DNA from: Desulfotomaculum nigrificans DSM 574
GTDB taxonomy: Bacteria; Bacillota; Desulfotomaculia; Desulfotomaculales; Desulfotomaculaceae
Assembly (NCBI RefSeq): GCF_000189755.2
Contig: NZ_KI912183.1
Coordinates: 1,366,257 to 1,430,256 of the forward strand
Reading direction: 5' to 3'
DNA length: 64,000 nt
The translations under genes were made by a program, and so were the position numbers. Positions 44,984 to 53,564 of the stretch are shown here, one piece after another (position 1 is the first letter of the stretch; every line of letters starts with the position of its first letter). The notes under the pieces are model-generated. The model saw only the letters and a list, made by a program, of their open reading frames with translations, searched no databases and was not told where the DNA came from.

Positions 44984-46258
44984 CTATTTCACAAGCAGAC
45001 TGGGTAAAAACAAGGTTAATGGAGGTACATAGGTTACTAAAGCTAAAATAATTAAGTTAACAATCAGAAAAGGCATCACAGCTTTACTGATCTGAACCAA
45101 AGAAATCCTTCCGATACTGGAGGTAATGTATAAGCAAACACCCACCGGCGGAGTAAGCAAGCCAAGTACCAGGTTTAACACACAGATAATGGCAAAGTGA
45201 ATGGGGTCAACACCAACACTGGTAGCCACTTTTAATAGTACAGGGAACAAGATGATTAAAGCCGCGATGGTTTCCATAAACATGCCCACAAATAACAGCA
45301 AGAGGTTGACCAGCAGCAGGATCAGGTACTTGTTTTCGGTAATGCCTAACATAAAGTCAGCTATCATTTGAGGGATTTGTTCACTCGATAAAATCCAAGC
45401 AAACACGTTGGCAAAGGCAACCAAGAGCATGATTGAGGCAGTCTGTACCGCTGACTCTACAAAAATTTTAGGCAAATCCTTCCATTTCAGCTCTTTATAG
45501 ATGAATAAACCTACCACCAGGGCATAAACCACAGCTATAATGGCAGCTTCCGTGGGTGTAAAGGTGCCGCCAATAATCCCCCACAGAACAACTACCAACA
45601 TCATGACAGCCCAGAAAGCACCAATAAAGGTTTTAACAATTTGTTTCAGGGAACTTCGCTCGCCCTTGGGATATCCTCGTTTTACCGCCAGATAATAAGC
45701 CATCGCGGCTGTACCCAGACCAATCAGTAAGCCTGGTATAGCACCGGCAATAAATAGCTTACTTACCGACAGACCGGTTAGGGTACCGGCGATAATCATA
45801 GGTAAACTGGGAGGAATAATCGGGCCGGTGGTGGAGGCCGATGCGGTAACTGCGGAGGCAAACTCAGCATCGTAGCCATCCTTTTTCATGGCCGGAATCA
45901 TCACACTACCAATACTGGCAGCGTCCGCCGCAGCGGTACCAGAAATACCAGCAAATACCATCGAGGCTCCAACATCTGCCAGAGCCAAACCGCCTCTAAT
46001 ATGACCCACTAAAGAATTGGAAAATTTTACAATTCGTTCGGTGATACCGCCACCACCCATCAGGTTACCGGCCAGAATGAAGCCCGGTATACAGAGCAAC
46101 ACGAAGGAATCAATACCAGAGAACATTTTTTGCGGTACGATATCTAAAGGAATACCTGCTGCGAGTAGATAAGCAAAAGAAGCCAAGCCTAAGGAAAATG
46201 CCACCGGTACACCAATAAACAGTGCTACCAAAAAAACTCCGAATAATATAAAAACCAC
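44984..46258 (-). CDS. dctM: TRAP transporter large membrane subunit, system 2
   Basis: A 424-residue DctM homologue of the system-1 protein, with PVAFSLGLASFAYLLAAGIP and GISGTAAADAASIGSVMIPAM. About twelve membrane segments. GTG start at 46258 directly follows the dctQ stop codon, behind GGAGGGCGTT. Partner of the following binding protein. Confidence 0.95.
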   Translation of the reverse strand: MVFILFGVFLVALFIGVPVAFSLGLASFAYLLAAGIPLDIVPQKMFSGIDSFVLLCIPGFILAGNLMGGGGITERIVKFSNSLVGHIRGGLALADVGASMVFAGISGTAAADAASIGSVMIPAMKKDGYDAEFASAVTASASTTGPIIPPSLPMIIAGTLTGLSVSKLFIAGAIPGLLIGLGTAAMAYYLAVKRGYPKGERSSLKQIVKTFIGAFWAVMMLVVVLWGIIGGTFTPTEAAIIAVVYALVVGLFIYKELKWKDLPKIFVESAVQTASIMLLVAFANVFAWILSSEQIPQMIADFMLGITENKYLILLLVNLLLLFVGMFMETIAALIILFPVLLKVATSVGVDPIHFAIICVLNLVLGLLTPPVGVCLYITSSIGRISLVQISKAVMPFLIVNLIILALVTYVPPLTLFLPSLLVK

Positions 46259-46741
46259 CTAACGCCCTCCTCCCTGGCAAAGTCCCTTAATAGTTTGAAA
46301 AATCTGTATTACCAGGTATATAGATATACAAATTGCCACGAAAGTAATACTGGCCTGAGGAATCGACATGGGGATGATCAGAGTTGGAGATGTTTGAATA
46401 GAACCTAGTTTAATAAAGTCAATACCTTTATAGGCAATAACCATCATAAAACCAACCAGAACCAGATCAATCAAAATTAATAATAAACTTTTTACTGTTT
46501 TAGGTAACAACCCAATTAATGTGTCCACAGTTGCAAAAGCCTTATCCCTGACGGCCAAACCGCCGGCAAAACAAATCATGTAGATGAACAGGTATCTGGC
46601 CGCTTCTTCAGTCCAGGAAGGCGCCTGGGGCAAGGCAAAGCGAGCAAAGACCTGCAGCACCACTACAACAATAAATCCCACTATACACAGCAGGGCACCG
46701 AATTCCAAAACCTTATCTAAAATTAGTTTCAGTTTTTTCAT
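46259..46741 (-). CDS. dctQ: TRAP transporter small membrane subunit, system 2
   Basis: A 160-residue DctQ protein with four transmembrane segments and the signature PSWTEEAARYLFIYMICFAGG. Stop abuts the dctM start, so translation is coupled. It lies downstream of dctP, separated by a 13-bp hairpin. Confidence 0.93.
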   Translation of the reverse strand: MKKLKLILDKVLEFGALLCIVGFIVVVVLQVFARFALPQAPSWTEEAARYLFIYMICFAGGLAVRDKAFATVDTLIGLLPKTVKSLLLILIDLVLVGFMMVIAYKGIDFIKLGSIQTSPTLIIPMSIPQASITFVAICISIYLVIQIFQTIKGLCQGGGR

Positions 46742-46769
46742 TACACCACTCCATTACGTGAACTTCTTT

Positions 46770-46799
46770 GTACAGGTCTGGCCAGTGCCAGACCTGTAC
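46770..46799 (-). other. Perfect 13-bp stem-loop between dctP and dctQ of system 2
   Basis: GTACAGGTCTGGC pairs with GCCAGACCTGTAC around a 4-base loop. No U-tract follows on the minus strand. It has the same place and stem length as the hairpin in TRAP system 1, but a different sequence. Confidence 0.78.
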
Positions 46800-46815
46800 T
46801 TTTGGTCACTAAAAT

Positions 46816-47847
46816 TTACTTGGTGTTAACAATTTGTTCGTAGAGGGCTTTTTGCTCGGGGGTTAAGACTTTCAGCACAGCTTCCTTAGCTTTAGCCTCA
46901 AAAGCGGCTTTATCAACATCAACAAAAGTCATACCCTTGTCTTTTAGAGTTTGTTCTTGTTTAGCCTCATCTTTTACAAACAGCTCATGTTCATAGTTTT
47001 GTAAATCTTTGGCGCAATCAAGGAATACCTTTTGTAAATCCTTGGGCATAGAATCAAACTGTTTTTTACCAATTACTACATAGATCCACCCACGAACGTG
47101 CTCAGTTTTATTTACATATTTTTGAACTTCATAGAAACCACCACTGTTAATCAGAGCTAAGGGGTTTTCCTGAGCTTCAATGGTATGTTGTTGCAGACCG
47201 GTAAATACCTCGGAGAAAGCCATGGGAGTGGGTTTAGCACCTAAAGCTTTCCATGTTTCAACAAACAGAGGAACGTTTGGTACGCGCATCAATAATCCTT
47301 TTAAGTCATCAGGTGATTTGATGGGTCTGTTAGAAGTTAGATTACGAGGCCCTCTTTCAAACCAGGCAATAGGCATAAGACCTGTCTTTTCAGTAATTTG
47401 TTTTTCAATTTGATCACCTATTGGACCATCGGCAACTTTCTTCAGGTGTTCAGAATCTCTAATAGCATAAGGAGTAGCCATCAGAGCTGCATAGGGGGCC
47501 CAGTTTTGCAGAGATTCACCGGTAATAGTCATGTCAACAGTTCCGGCTTGGATTCCCTGAATCAGATCCATTTCTTTACCTAATGACTCGTTGGGATATA
47601 TCTTAACTTCAATTCTGCCATTGGATTTTTCTTTAACATCTTTGGCAAACTTGGTTAAAGCAATATGCCAGGGATCTTGTTCGTTAGCTAAGTGACCAAG
47701 TTTAAAAACAAATTCCGGTTTTTTGGCTTCACCACTGTTGTTGGATTTTGAAGCTGTGTCTTTAGAGCCACCGCAGCCAACAGCGGCAACCATTAAAAAG
47801 ATGCTGACTAAACCAAGAATTGCGAACTTAAGAAACGGTTTTTTCAC
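46816..47847 (-). CDS. dctP: TRAP transporter substrate-binding lipoprotein, system 2
   Basis: A 343-residue DctP receptor: signal peptide with lipobox AAVGC (acylated Cys about residue 25), then FKLGHLANEQDPWHIALTKF, LGKEMDLIQGIQAGTVD, WFERGPRNLTSNRPI and LLMRVPNVPLFVETWKALGA, which contains the carboxylate-binding arginine. Neighbouring uxuA, RspB-like and LarA-like genes suggest a hexonate ligand such as mannonate, gluconate or galactonate; this is inferred. Confidence 0.94.
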   Translation of the reverse strand: MKKPFLKFAILGLVSIFLMVAAVGCGGSKDTASKSNNSGEAKKPEFVFKLGHLANEQDPWHIALTKFAKDVKEKSNGRIEVKIYPNESLGKEMDLIQGIQAGTVDMTITGESLQNWAPYAALMATPYAIRDSEHLKKVADGPIGDQIEKQITEKTGLMPIAWFERGPRNLTSNRPIKSPDDLKGLLMRVPNVPLFVETWKALGAKPTPMAFSEVFTGLQQHTIEAQENPLALINSGGFYEVQKYVNKTEHVRGWIYVVIGKKQFDSMPKDLQKVFLDCAKDLQNYEHELFVKDEAKQEQTLKDKGMTFVDVDKAAFEAKAKEAVLKVLTPEQKALYEQIVNTK

Positions 47848-47971
47848 TCTTTTTTCTCCTTTCGTTTCTAATAATTTCTGATTTCATTTGGTCACGCTTA
47901 AACTTAAATAATGATTTAAATTTAGTCGATCCCCCCCTGTCATAATGTATTGTTAAACTTTAACAAGCTAA

Positions 47972-48991
47972 TTAATTAAATAATAAAACTATTTTGCATA
48001 CGCTTTGGGGATCAGTTTCAATTAAATCGATAGCCTTTTTTACTTCAGTAAAATGAAACTGATGCGATATCAACACTTCCGGGCGCAATTCTCTATTATT
48101 GAACCACTCAATTACTTTGGGAAACTGCTTAGCATGCAGCCTGGAACCCCTAATATCCAGCTCATTCTTGGTTATGTCGAGCTGAGCAATGTTTGATGCT
48201 GTTTCAGTAAACCCAAGCACCACGATTCTACCGGCAGGTGAGGTAACCTTTATTGCCTCTTCCAATAGTTTCGGCAAGCCTACAGCTTCAACCACTACAG
48301 TTACCCCGAGGCCGTTTGTTTCTTTAAAAACTATGTCCGGTAAATCTTGTTTCGATGTATTGACAACAACATCGGCCCCCAGTTCCTTGGCTAACTCCAA
48401 ACGCTTGTCCAGCAAATCTGTAATAATACACTTGGCACCAATTTTCTTAACCACCTGCAGAACTATTAAGCCTATTGGCCCCGCCCCTAGCACCAATACA
48501 GTATCAGCTGCGGTTATTTCCCCGCGGGAACTAACCTGAGCGCCAATAGTGAAAGGTTCTATCAATGCTGCTTCCGGCCAACTTAAATCTTTTGAAATTT
48601 GATAAACACTTTTACCGGGTACAACCACATATTCGGCAAAACCACCATCAGTATGAACACCACGAACTTTTAAGGATTTACATACATTGTTTCTGCCGAT
48701 ACGGCAGGGGTAACATTCACCACAGCTTACCACCGGGTCAATGGCCACATGGTCACCAACTTTTAAATTGTCTACTTCTACTCCAACCTCAACAATCTCA
48801 CCTACAACCTCATGGCCAATCACCCTGGGGTAAGTGGCTACCGGGTTTGTACCGTGATAAATGTGAATGTCTGAACCGCAGATACCGGCCGCCTTAACCT
48901 TTACCAGCACATCTTGCGGGCCCACATTATCAGGTTTGGCCACTTCCTGTAGTTCTAAATTCCCCGGGGTATTAACTTTGATAACTTTCAT
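47972..48991 (-). CDS. Zinc-dependent dehydrogenase, RspB / L-galactonate 5-dehydrogenase-like
   Basis: A 339-residue MDR enzyme. AGICGSDIHIYHGTNPVATY followed by PRVIGHE, and DPVVSCGECYPCRIGRNNVC, closely follow E. coli RspB. Catalytic zinc ligands C38, H60 and E61; structural cysteines C90, C93, C96 and C104; NAD site VLGAGPIGLIVLQV. Enzymes of this group oxidise hexonates at C5 (L-galactonate, L-gulonate) to keto-uronates. ATG 48991 follows TGGGAGGTCG. Confidence 0.87.
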   Translation of the reverse strand: MKVIKVNTPGNLELQEVAKPDNVGPQDVLVKVKAAGICGSDIHIYHGTNPVATYPRVIGHEVVGEIVEVGVEVDNLKVGDHVAIDPVVSCGECYPCRIGRNNVCKSLKVRGVHTDGGFAEYVVVPGKSVYQISKDLSWPEAALIEPFTIGAQVSSRGEITAADTVLVLGAGPIGLIVLQVVKKIGAKCIITDLLDKRLELAKELGADVVVNTSKQDLPDIVFKETNGLGVTVVVEAVGLPKLLEEAIKVTSPAGRIVVLGFTETASNIAQLDITKNELDIRGSRLHAKQFPKVIEWFNNRELRPEVLISHQFHFTEVKKAIDLIETDPQSVCKIVLLFN

Positions 48992-49203
48992 GGAACGACC
49001 TCCCAACAAACTATAGAATCCTTTGTAAAAAATGAATTTTATGAATTTAGTAAACCAGAGCCATCGATACCATCCTACGCATTATCGCATCAGTAATCTC
49101 AATGAGCCCTAATGTCTCATATTATGAAATCACAGTTCATGTTTTAAATATAGAATATTTGATAATTATCGACTTTCCATTTTAAAGGTCGAATATATTA
49201 CAT

Positions 49204-50478
49204 TTATTTATAGTATTTTTTCTCCAATACCGGCATTATTTCTCCGCCGTGCTGAAAAACCCCAATTTTAGCATCAGGGCCCACCATTTTAAACGCTTGC
49301 TCCAAAGCTTGGCTCGGGGTATCTGCGTGTATGATACCAACCTTTTCTTTGTCAGCCTTAGGAATACCCGGACTTACCATAATACATGGTTTTTGCTTAA
49401 TTACCCGGCCCACATGCACCAAATGGGCGGCCACTGTTAAATCCTTAATTTTACCTTTGTTTACTTTATCCTGTACTTCTTCAAAAGTGCCGTAACCTTC
49501 TTCCAGTATAGTTTTATGCACCCGGGACACTCCCTCGGGACAAGGTGAAACAAGTATAATCACACCGCCTTTTCTTACAGCCAAGTCGGCAGAATATATG
49601 CCTTTAGCGGCCTGCCAGAGTTCTATATCGGCAGGATATGAGTCGTAAACAACAATATCAAATAGTTGCGGTATTTTAACCCCATACACCTGCTGGGCTA
49701 ATTCTACACCCTTGCGGTGAGCTGCTACCAAATCACCTACGAAAACACCAACCAACCGGCCTTTACCGTCTTGTACCGCATTAATGATTACCTTAAGGCC
49801 ACTTTCTCTGGCAACTTCCTCCATCTCCAGTCTTACGGAATTATCTGCTTTGCCCATAATATCGCAGCCCTCATATTTTGCACTAAGCCAGTGGGTTTGA
49901 CCAGTGGTTTCCGCCCCACATATTCCAGGTTGGACAATCTTACCCCCACCGCCATATCCGGCAACAACATGGGGCACAATATGCCCGATACCGATGGTAA
50001 AATCAGCCTCCAGAATAGCCTTGTTAATTATAATTTTGGTCCCATTTGGGGTGGTGCCGGTTTCCACTAAGGACTCTGTATCCTGCCAATGATGATCAAC
50101 TATTTTGTAGTTTTCGACAATTTCTTTGCCATACTTTTTAATTTTTTCTTCATTGGTCATGGGACGATGGGTACCCAAAGCAACCATAAGGGTTATATTT
50201 TCTTTTTTAACATTTACCAGTTCATTCATTAATTCAGGAAGAATTATATCTGTAGGCGTTGTTCTGGTAATATCGTCCACTAATATCAGGACCTTGTCAT
50301 CAGGCTTGACCATCTGATGAATAGGCGGTGTTCCAATAGGGTTTTGGAAAGCTTCCTGGATAATCTGTTTTTCAGACTTTTCTAATTTAACCTCAGTTGG
50401 TGAATAAATACCTACCAGATTTTGATCTGGAATCTCCAGAGGTTCAATATCAGCATAATGTTCAAATCTGATTAACAT
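49204..50478 (-). CDS. larA: LarA-family nickel-pincer racemase/epimerase homologue
   Basis: A 424-residue LarA protein. The residues that hold the nickel-pincer nucleotide in Lactobacillus LarA all have counterparts at conserved spacing: D69, R72, H104, H170, K180 (covalent attachment) and H196, in DDITRTTP, GTHRPM, GHIVPHVVAGYGGGGKIVQ and TTGQTHW. LarA homologues include lactate racemase and several sugar-acid 2-epimerases; in this uxuA cluster a hexonate 2-epimerase is likely, but that is inferred. No larB, larC or larE is in the window. ATG 50478 follows AAAGGAGC. Confidence 0.9.
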   Translation of the reverse strand: MLIRFEHYADIEPLEIPDQNLVGIYSPTEVKLEKSEKQIIQEAFQNPIGTPPIHQMVKPDDKVLILVDDITRTTPTDIILPELMNELVNVKKENITLMVALGTHRPMTNEEKIKKYGKEIVENYKIVDHHWQDTESLVETGTTPNGTKIIINKAILEADFTIGIGHIVPHVVAGYGGGGKIVQPGICGAETTGQTHWLSAKYEGCDIMGKADNSVRLEMEEVARESGLKVIINAVQDGKGRLVGVFVGDLVAAHRKGVELAQQVYGVKIPQLFDIVVYDSYPADIELWQAAKGIYSADLAVRKGGVIILVSPCPEGVSRVHKTILEEGYGTFEEVQDKVNKGKIKDLTVAAHLVHVGRVIKQKPCIMVSPGIPKADKEKVGIIHADTPSQALEQAFKMVGPDAKIGVFQHGGEIMPVLEKKYYK

Positions 50479-50588
50479 GTTTACATGCTCCTTTTATTAA
50501 AGTCTTGCAATTAAGTTATAAAATAGAATTTAATATTTTACATATTTTACCTTAATAGCCAATTAATTTTCATTGCCTAGCAAAAAAA

Positions 50589-50611
50589 CCATCAAGATTA
50601 AAGTTTGATGG
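50589..50611 (-). terminator. Terminator after the uxuA-gntR operon
   Basis: CCATCAA / TTGATGG stem followed by TTTTTTT on the minus strand, separating gntR from larA. Confidence 0.82.
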
Positions 50612-50643
50612 GTTTTGGGTTGGCTAAATTATTCTTTCCTTTA

Positions 50644-51321
50644 TCACCTAGCCTCTTTAAAATAATTTGGATTGGTCTTTTTTAATTCTTCTTTATCGAT
50701 AAGAACCAATTTCAGATGATTAGTTATAATTTCCTCACCAAGTCGAGGGTCCTTTCTTTTGATTGCGTCAACAATTTGTTGATGCTGACACAGGAGATGG
50801 CCCCAGTCATAATTTGTAGCCAATCGAAGTACTCTAATTCGCTTAAAATGTGTATTCATCGGTTGCATTGCCAGCCATATTCTTGCCTTGTTACACCCTT
50901 CAAAAATGGTGCGGTGAAGTTCTTCGTCTAAATCGAATACCCTTTTATAGTCTTGGTGATATGTACATAACTCTTGGTTTTTTAAGTTAATTTCAAGTGA
51001 AAGTAATTTATCTTCAGGAAAATTTTCACAGGCCAACTTGATAACAGCTTTTTCAAGTTGCTCTCGCATAAATCTTGCATCTTCAACCAGTGCCAAATCA
51101 ATTAAAGAAACCCTGGTACCCTTTTGGGGATATATTTCTAGTAACCCCTCTTGGGACAATTTAAGAAAAGCCTCTCTTACCGGAGTACGGCTAACCTGAA
51201 ACTTCTCCGAAATTTCCTTCTCGGAAAGACTTGTACCAGGTTTAAGCTCTAAATCTAAAATTTGACTTTTAAGCAGTTGATATACATATTCCCGGGTAGG
51301 ACTGGCATTTATTCGAGGCAT
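50644..51321 (-). CDS. GntR-family (FadR subfamily) transcriptional regulator 2
   Basis: A 225-residue regulator with a winged helix (SEKEISEKFQVSRTPVREAF, LKLSQEGLLEIYPQKGTRVS) and an FCD domain with aspartate and histidines for metal-dependent ligand binding. It lies 9 bases after uxuA on the same strand and probably represses uxuA from the palindrome at 52458-52475. Confidence 0.92.
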   Translation of the reverse strand: MPRINASPTREYVYQLLKSQILDLELKPGTSLSEKEISEKFQVSRTPVREAFLKLSQEGLLEIYPQKGTRVSLIDLALVEDARFMREQLEKAVIKLACENFPEDKLLSLEINLKNQELCTYHQDYKRVFDLDEELHRTIFEGCNKARIWLAMQPMNTHFKRIRVLRLATNYDWGHLLCQHQQIVDAIKRKDPRLGEEIITNHLKLVLIDKEELKKTNPNYFKEAR

Positions 51322-51330
51322 CGTACTTAC

Positions 51331-52404
51331 CTAGCTTTCTTCTTTCTTTAATTTTTCTAAGGTATCCCAGATACCCCATATATACATAATTCCTAAAGCC
51401 CGGTCATAGAGCCCATATCCCGGTCTACATTTCTCATTCCAAATATGTCTCCCATGATCCGGCCTGGCATATCCGGTAAAGTTGTTTTCATGATAGGCTT
51501 TAACAATATCTACAATATCTAATGAACCATCACAGGCACGGTGAGATGTCTCAACAAAGTCACCATTCTCATATATTCTTACATTTCTAATGTGAGCAAA
51601 AGCAATTCTATCCGCAAATTCTCTGACCATTTCCCCTATATTGTTTTCAGGGTTTGCCCCAAGTGAACCACTGCACAGTGTCAAACAATTGTATGGACTG
51701 TCAACAAGTTTTAGAAATCTCCTAAGATTCTCTTTATTGGTAATAATTCTTGGCAATCCAAAAACAGACCACGGCGGATCATCGGGATGTATGGCCATTT
51801 TAATGTCATTAACTTCAGCTACCGGAATAATTTGTTCCAAGAAATATTTAAGGTTATGCCAAAGATCTTCCTCAGTTACATTTTTATAAGCTTCAAAGAG
51901 ACTGGAGAGTTTACTTAATCTCTCTGGCTCCCACCCCGGCATAGTAAAGTCGGGGTTTTTAGCAATTTTATTCACCAAATCAATTGGATCCATATGGTCT
52001 ACCTTGGAAGTTTCGTAAAAAAGGGCAGTTGATCCGTCTTCCAGCTTTTTGGCAAGGTCTGTACGAGTCCAATCAAATACAGGCATAAAGTTATAGCAAA
52101 TTACTTTAACTCCAACCTTAGCCAGCTTTTCAATGGTTCTTTTATAATTTTCAATATATTTATCCCTAGTTGGCAGACCCAGTTTAATATCCTCGTGGAC
52201 ATTTACACTTTCCACAACATCAACGTTAAAACCGTATTCTTCTGCTTGTCTCTTTACTTCAAGTATTTTCTCCATGGGCCACTCTTCGCCAGCCGGCATA
52301 TCGTGTAAGGCCCAAACAATCCCTTCCACACCAGGGATTTGCCTGATCTGGTCAAGGGTAACACTATCGTTACCTTTACCATACCATCTAAACACCATTC
52401 TCAT
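51331..52404 (-). CDS. uxuA: Mannonate dehydratase
   Basis: A 357-residue UxuA protein that converts D-mannonate to 2-keto-3-deoxygluconate using a divalent metal. Typical UxuA motifs: MVFRWYGKGNDSVTLDQIRQ, GIVWALHDMPAGEEW, MAIHPDDPPWSVFGLPRI, HIRNVR and YARPDHGRHIW. Its product is the substrate of kdgK, 13 kb away in the same region. The weak ribosome binding site (AAAGT) before ATG 52404 is unusual for this window. Confidence 0.96.
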   Translation of the reverse strand: MRMVFRWYGKGNDSVTLDQIRQIPGVEGIVWALHDMPAGEEWPMEKILEVKRQAEEYGFNVDVVESVNVHEDIKLGLPTRDKYIENYKRTIEKLAKVGVKVICYNFMPVFDWTRTDLAKKLEDGSTALFYETSKVDHMDPIDLVNKIAKNPDFTMPGWEPERLSKLSSLFEAYKNVTEEDLWHNLKYFLEQIIPVAEVNDIKMAIHPDDPPWSVFGLPRIITNKENLRRFLKLVDSPYNCLTLCSGSLGANPENNIGEMVREFADRIAFAHIRNVRIYENGDFVETSHRACDGSLDIVDIVKAYHENNFTGYARPDHGRHIWNEKCRPGYGLYDRALGIMYIWGIWDTLEKLKKEES

Positions 52405-52457
52405 AGACTTTAAGCTTCACACCTTTTCTGATTGTTAACTATCAAATCCCCACTGCT

Positions 52458-52475
52458 ATACTACCATGGTAGTAT
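52458..52475. promoter_or_regulatory. 18-bp palindromic operator upstream of uxuA
   Basis: A perfect palindrome, ATACTACCA / TGGTAGTAT, 54 bases before uxuA. Probable binding site of the co-transcribed GntR regulator. Confidence 0.7.
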
Positions 52476-52602
52476 GGTTAAGTCAAGATAATTGTCGAAA
52501 TTTTAGATATGAATCTTAATATTTGTTATTATCACAAAGGTTTACGGTGTATTTACACCCAACCTAATTACGGTATTAAAGAAGTTATTTTTAAATATTA
52601 AA

Positions 52603-52635
52603 AAGTCACCAGGCTGCCTGTTTACCCGGTGACTT
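52603..52635 (-). terminator. Terminator of the ComB-like gene
   Basis: AAGTCACC / GGTGACTT stem followed by TTTTTAATATT on the minus strand. Confidence 0.82.
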
Positions 52636-52649
52636 CTTCATATCGTATA

Positions 52650-53333
52650 TTAAAGGGAACTTTTATAAGCCAAAAACCCTTCCTCTATAATCAGCTTCAT
52701 AATATACTCCGCCGCCAGCACATCTTCTAAAGAATTGGCACTGGCGGCCACCACACTGATGCCGGTAGCAAATTGATTGGCTGCCTCGATGGCCCTTCGG
52801 GCGGCGGCTTTGGCCGGAGCCGAGCCTCTTTTCTTTAATGTTCTGGCTACAGTGCCGGTAATTACCGCCGGGGCGCCGGCGGCCAGGGCTGCGTCATAGG
52901 CCACGCCGCCGGTATTGGTGGCGGCTACCACTACTCGACCTGCCAGGTCGCAAATCTTGGGGGTTTCGGCTCCCAGATTCGGAATAATGGCGGATACCTC
53001 CGCCCCCCCCTGGTGTATTCCCTGCAATACCCTGGAGGCGTTATTGGCCCTTTCCTCATCTGTACCCACCCGGGGTTCAGTTACCAGCACCACACTGCTA
53101 CCGGCCGCCAGTGCTATTTCGGCGGCCCGTCTGCCTACGGCTGCCGGATTTACTTCTACCGGCGGTTTAGCCCCATCGGGACTGGCCCCCAGTACAGCCA
53201 GGGCCCCGGCATCCAGGGCTGCTTCTAAGGTGGTGGACATATCAATAACATCCACCACCATCACCACCAACCCCTCCCGGGCTGCCCAGGCAGCCCCACT
53301 GGCATTGGCCGTCAGGGTCACATGCTTAAGCAT
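52650..53333 (-). CDS. ComB-like protein (2-phosphosulfolactate phosphatase family resemblance)
   Basis: A 227-residue protein with LVVMVVDVIDMSTTLEAALD followed by AGALAVLGASPDG, recalling the ComB family N-terminus (VVVIDVLRASTTI), and VVVAATNTGGVAYDAALAAG later on. True ComB dephosphorylates phosphosulfolactate in coenzyme M synthesis, but this alanine-rich homologue lies alone and has lost the usual arginine after the aspartate (DMS rather than LRAS), so another role is likely. ATG 53333 follows AAAGGAGTTT. Confidence 0.6.
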   Translation of the reverse strand: MLKHVTLTANASGAAWAAREGLVVMVVDVIDMSTTLEAALDAGALAVLGASPDGAKPPVEVNPAAVGRRAAEIALAAGSSVVLVTEPRVGTDEERANNASRVLQGIHQGGAEVSAIIPNLGAETPKICDLAGRVVVAATNTGGVAYDAALAAGAPAVITGTVARTLKKRGSAPAKAAARRAIEAANQFATGISVVAASANSLEDVLAAEYIMKLIIEEGFLAYKSSL

Positions 53334-53432
53334 TATGTAAACTCCTTTCAGCAAAACATAAACTTACTCACCTGGGCATAAGGGTTGCTTTTTCATCATA
53401 TACTGTCCCATAACCATAAGGAGGACGACCAT

Positions 53433-53564
53433 ATGACCCAGGTATATGTTTATGCGAACAAGGTATACTTCCTGAGCAAGGCTAAGGACTTATGCAAATT
53501 AATCCAGGGATATGCTGAGCAATATAGAACGGTACAAGAATTAATTAAAGCCAAGCTAAACTAA
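53433..53564 (+). CDS. 43-residue small protein, unknown
   Basis: ATG 53433 lies 5 bases after AAGGAGGACGA. The product starts MTQVYVYANKVYFLSKAKDL and ends in a lysine-rich helix; no membrane segment. The ribosome binding site is one of the best in the window. The coding frame overlaps the end of the convergent DUF3866 gene by 9 bases. I do not recognise a family. Confidence 0.55.
   Translation: MTQVYVYANKVYFLSKAKDLCKLIQGYAEQYRTVQELIKAKLN

Noticed and set aside
50465-50490. Third copy of the TAACATGT operator at the larA start (TTAACATGTTTACATG)
   Set aside because: Only a partial match and it overlaps the start codon; likely chance in AT-rich sequence.
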